Shown here: positions 61,004-64,000 of the stretch, piece after piece
Layout: each line of letters starts with the position of its first letter
Numbering within the stretch: position 1 is the stretch's first letter
Source: Microvelia longipes
Taxonomy: Eukaryota; Arthropoda; Insecta; Hemiptera; Veliidae
Assembly: GCA_018340805.1 (NCBI GenBank)
Contig: JACMZG010001913.1
Span: 16,310,533-16,374,532 of the forward strand
Direction of reading: 5' to 3'
DNA: 64,000 nt
Notes under the pieces: generated by a model
The model's input: only the letters and a program-made list of their open reading frames with translations
Databases searched by the model: none
What the model was told of the DNA's origin: nothing
Position numbers and translations under genes: made by a program

Positions 61004-62034
61004 AATCATGAGTATGCATGTATGTAGATGTTTCAAATAAGTCACCTTACCCAAGTAAAGGGTATAAAAATATAAGAGTTTTGTATCAAGAATAAGGTCC
61101 GGGATTCGCTGCTAGGATTATATTCTCATGTTTATATAAGTAAACTATAAGTTAGTTTAAGATTTCATGATATGAGATAGTCAAGAAGTCAAGTTAATAT
61201 TTTGGGCCCAGAAGCAGTTGGCTTACATCAGATGGATTTTCCGCATGAAAAATCAAAAGCCATTATTACTAATCTAATTTTTCACTACGCTTCCGTACTT
61301 TAAATTTATTGATGTGTTTTATATATTTCTGTTTCAGAACTTGTGAGGTGTAAAGTACTGCATTAGCTAAATTTAAGAATTTTCTAAATGAGGCTTGGAT
61401 GCTTGTATATTTCATCCTATGATATCTACTGCTATTGTTCATTTTTACGTAGGTACTATTGCTATTATACTAAAAACTCTAATTCCAAATATGTTAACCT
61501 ATGATTATTGAAAGTGACAATTTCGGTGTCTTCTCCAGTGTTAATAGATCCTTTTTTATCTGTTTTATCCTTTACTAGTTGGTACACACTTTACAACGAA
61601 AAAATGATCGTGATATGATTTTTACCACAATAGCTGAATCATTCAGCTCGGAGTGACATTTTACCACAAAAACTGAAAAATCCAACGTAAAGTGAAATCG
61701 TTGCAAAACCCCTGAAAATGAACGTGACGTGACATTTAAGCACAAACTCTGAAAGCTATATATTATTGCAGAGTTAATAAGTTAGTTCCTGCGCTTGATG
61801 TTGAAGAATGTGGAATTAAACTTAAACACGGTTAATGTTAAAATGTATTAAATCGAGTAAGAACTCGATTTAATAGGAAGATCTACAGAATAAAAATTTT
61901 ACTTTTATTTTCTTATTAATTGTAGTGTAGATACTCGTTATAATTACTTAAGACACATTAGAACAAGCAAGGGTGATTTAAGCATCTATTACTATTTTCT
62001 CTCATTCATACCGTGTATTAGAGTACTGTTGTGT
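61004..62034. other. No gene seen
   Basis: AT-rich. Loosely repeated phrases (GTGACATTTTACCACAAAAAC-like) at about 61610-61745 hint at a degenerate 60-bp repeat. Confidence 0.35.
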
Positions 62035-63005
62035 TTGCACAAAATCCGAAACCGGTATGTCACCGTCGTTTAAGGTGTTTTTAAGGCCTCCTAAGTGGAT
62101 TTTACAAAGTTTTTTGTCTTTATGTGTGTGTGTTTGTATGTATGTTATCATCGTATCTCCCAGATTATTTATGTTAGAGAGTTGAAACTCTCTAGATAAG
62201 TCTCTCTAAATAACTCTCTAACATAACTCTCTAACTCTAACATAACTCTCTAACATAAGTCTCTCTAACATAACTCTCTAACATAAGTCTCTGTAACATA
62301 ACTCTCTAACATAAGTCTCTCTAACATAACTCTCTAACAACTCATAGTTGTGTTTTCCGGAGAATATTTTTTGTGACGTTATTAAATAAATAAATAAATA
62401 AACCATTTATTTGCACTTATACATAATAACACAATTAAACATACAAAGATAAGTAAAAATTTGTGCAAAGTCGGCACTAAGCCGTGGTGTCCTTATTCCG
62501 TGTGACATTATTAATCCTCATTAATGTCTCAGCAAAAAAATTCGAATATTCATTTAATGCGGAAAAATTTGTCGTTCGGTTCGAGATTTAGCTCACATGT
62601 AGTCACATATCAGACCAACATATGTGCCAAGTTCCATCTCATTGTCAGTATGAGTTCAATTTTTATCGAATGACTTGTATACGTTCCTTAAAGAAAAATT
62701 AATCCAATTGAGTTGAAATTTGGAACCAAAGTATCCGTTTACAAAATAAACGAGTATACTGTATACGCTAGATCATAAAAGTTAAGCAGAATTGAGCGGA
62801 GTCAGTGCCTGGATGGGTGATAGCTGGAATAAGACATATAATTACTATCTGAGAACGTGCAAGGCGAGTTTGAAAATGTGTCGCAATATAAATTTGATGA
62901 ATTTTATATTGTGAGGACTGAATCGAGTCCGAAGTAAAGCGGATGAGTGTAGCGTATCCGTTGTGGTAAGTAAAAATTCCGGTGTACCCTGTACCCGATT
63001 TTTTA
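62035..63005 (+). mobile_element. 5S-derived repeat, most complete copy
   Basis: The 5' start is AAAATCCGAAACCGGTATGT...AAGGTGTTTTTAAGGCCTCC. The body blocks are TGTTAGAGAGTTGAAACTCT, CAACATATGTGCCAAGTTCC, CAATTTTTATCGAATGACTT and AATCCAATTGAGTTGAAATT. The 5S-like box at 62771-62830 reads GATCATAAAAGTTAAGCAGA, ATTGAGCGGAGTCAGTGCCT and GGATGGGTGATAGC. The tail GAGGATGAGTGTAGCG-type sequence and the end CCCTGTACCCGATTTTTT follow. Two insertions interrupt it: a 14/28-bp tandem (62165-62340) and about 120 bp starting with (AATA)n (62380-62505). Confidence 0.8.
62165..62340. repeat. Tandem array, 14-bp unit (ACTCTCTAACATAA)
   Basis: ACTCTCTAACATAA alternates with GTCTCTCTAACATA about ten times. 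The unit is seeded by the TGTTAGAGAGTTGAAACTCT block of the 5S-derived element in which it lies. Confidence 0.9.
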
Positions 63006-63321
63006 AATCATACTTTATTTGATTTAATTGTTAAAAAATAGTATTAAGCTACCAGACAGAGTATAGATATGAAAACAGATAATTCCTCGCTTAATGTATG
63101 GGATGAATCTACAGGTATAGGGTTGTACGATTTAGATAAGGAAGTAGGAGTCACTGACGCGACACTTCATATTTAAAATGTTTTGAACACTTTTATAAAC
63201 ATTATAAATAAAGGAGTGAACAGTATCTAAAGCATAGCAAGTCGATCTATACAAGTCATAATGTAGCCTGAGTCAAAAATCAACATATAATGGCTTTGAA
63301 CCAAAGGCGTCAATACCCGAA

Positions 63322-63840
63322 GTAAGGAGGATGAGCGTAGCGAATGGAATGTGTTGCTGAAAAGTTCTGATGTAACTCGTTTTTATTATAATGATTTTAA
63401 ATTGTACGACGTGGAGACGTCGTAGGAGGATGAGCGTAGCGAATGGAATGTGTTGCTGAAAAGTTCTGATGTAACTCGTTTTTATTATAATGATTTTAAA
63501 TTGTACGACGTGGAGACGTCGTAGGAGGATGAGCGTAGCGAATGGAATGTGTTGCTGAAATTCTGATGTAACTCGTTTTTTTATAATGATTTTAAATTGT
63601 ACGACGTGGAGACGTCGTAGGAGGATGAGCGTAGCGAATGGAATGTGTTGCTGAAAAGTTCTGATGTAACTCGTTTTTATTATAATGATTTTAAATTGTA
63701 CGACGTGGAAACGATTAGGATCAAAAACTTGGAATTACCCTGGTCTGAAAAGTTCTGATGTAACTCGTTTTTATTATAATGATTTTAAATTGTACGACGT
63801 GGAGACGATTAGGATCAGAAACTTGGAATTACCCTGCTCT
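63322..63840. repeat. Tandem array, 99-bp unit, derived from the 5S-repeat tail
   Basis: GGAGGATGAGCGTAGCGAAT starts units at about 63326, 63425, 63524 and 63620. Each continues with GTGTTGCTGAAAAGTTCTGA, TGTAACTCGTTTTTATTATA and ATTGTACGACGTGGAGACGT. Two further units (from about 63690 and 63745) lack the head and instead have ACGATTAGGATCA(A/G)AAACTT. Near-identity between units points to recent expansion. Confidence 0.93.
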
Positions 63841-64000
63841 TCAATAAGCCCAGGCTGATTTCAGCATGCGGTGTAATTTCTTGATACTAAAGAGTCGTAA
63901 AAAGTATTATATTAGATACGAAGTTTATTGTTTATTTTTGAAGTTTAAGTTTATTTGTTTTAGTAATTTGTTTATTCAAATTAAGGTCTTAAGATTCGAC

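Noticed and set aside
62771..62830. A real 5S rRNA gene
   Set aside because: Only the inner promoter-like half is present; the 5' half of 5S rRNA is absent and the copies are diverged and dispersed.

Overview
The window is eukaryotic nuclear DNA, strongly AT-rich, and most likely from an insect. One split gene is built like animal Hmx/NK5 homeobox genes. It sits in a sea of decayed mobile elements, microsatellites and tandem arrays, and nothing bacterial is visible (no operons, no dense ORFs). I cannot name the species from the sequence.

The only convincing protein-coding host gene is an Hmx homologue on the minus strand. Three exons join in frame: exon 1 at 44207-44415 (start codon, FSISSILS repressor-like motif), exon 2 at 20555-20664 (proline-rich linker) and exon 3 at 13773-14371 (acidic stretch, complete homeodomain, Hmx C-terminal motif, stop). 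Every junction has GT..AG signals and matching phase, giving a predicted 305-residue protein. Intron 1 is about 23.5 kb and intron 2 about 6.2 kb. A candidate promoter lies around 44.6-44.9 kb and a candidate poly(A) signal at 13450-13455.

The rest is repeats. (1) A dispersed family carrying a 5S-rRNA-like internal promoter followed by a GAGCGAAGCGAG-type tail occurs more than ten times on both strands; a piece of its tail has also been amplified as a 99-bp tandem array at 63.3-63.8 kb. (2) A 2.2-kb LTR retrotransposon with nearly identical LTRs, a Lys-like primer-binding site and only a Gag ORF (55236-57432) is inserted in a TA microsatellite. (3) There are tRNA-derived SINEs (7.7, 49.4, 50.5 and 57.8 kb). 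(4) DNA-transposon relics include a hAT-type element with a perfect 8-bp target duplication, a 399-bp TIR element with an almost perfect 8-bp duplication, a THAP/P-element-like transposase pseudogene inside Hmx intron 1, and several long inverted-repeat (foldback) elements at 0.7, 11.9, 16.8, 25.7-26.9, 31.9-32.3, 35.8-36.1, 46.6-47.2 and 53.8-54.4 kb. (5) Tandem arrays with units of about 23-99 bp and several TA microsatellites complete the picture.

The strongest candidates for something not well described are the 5S-derived repeat family, where the 5S-like part sits inside the element rather than at its 5' end, and the gag-only LTR element, which must borrow all its enzymes from another element. 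All repeat boundaries were read by eye and are approximate unless a target duplication fixes them.
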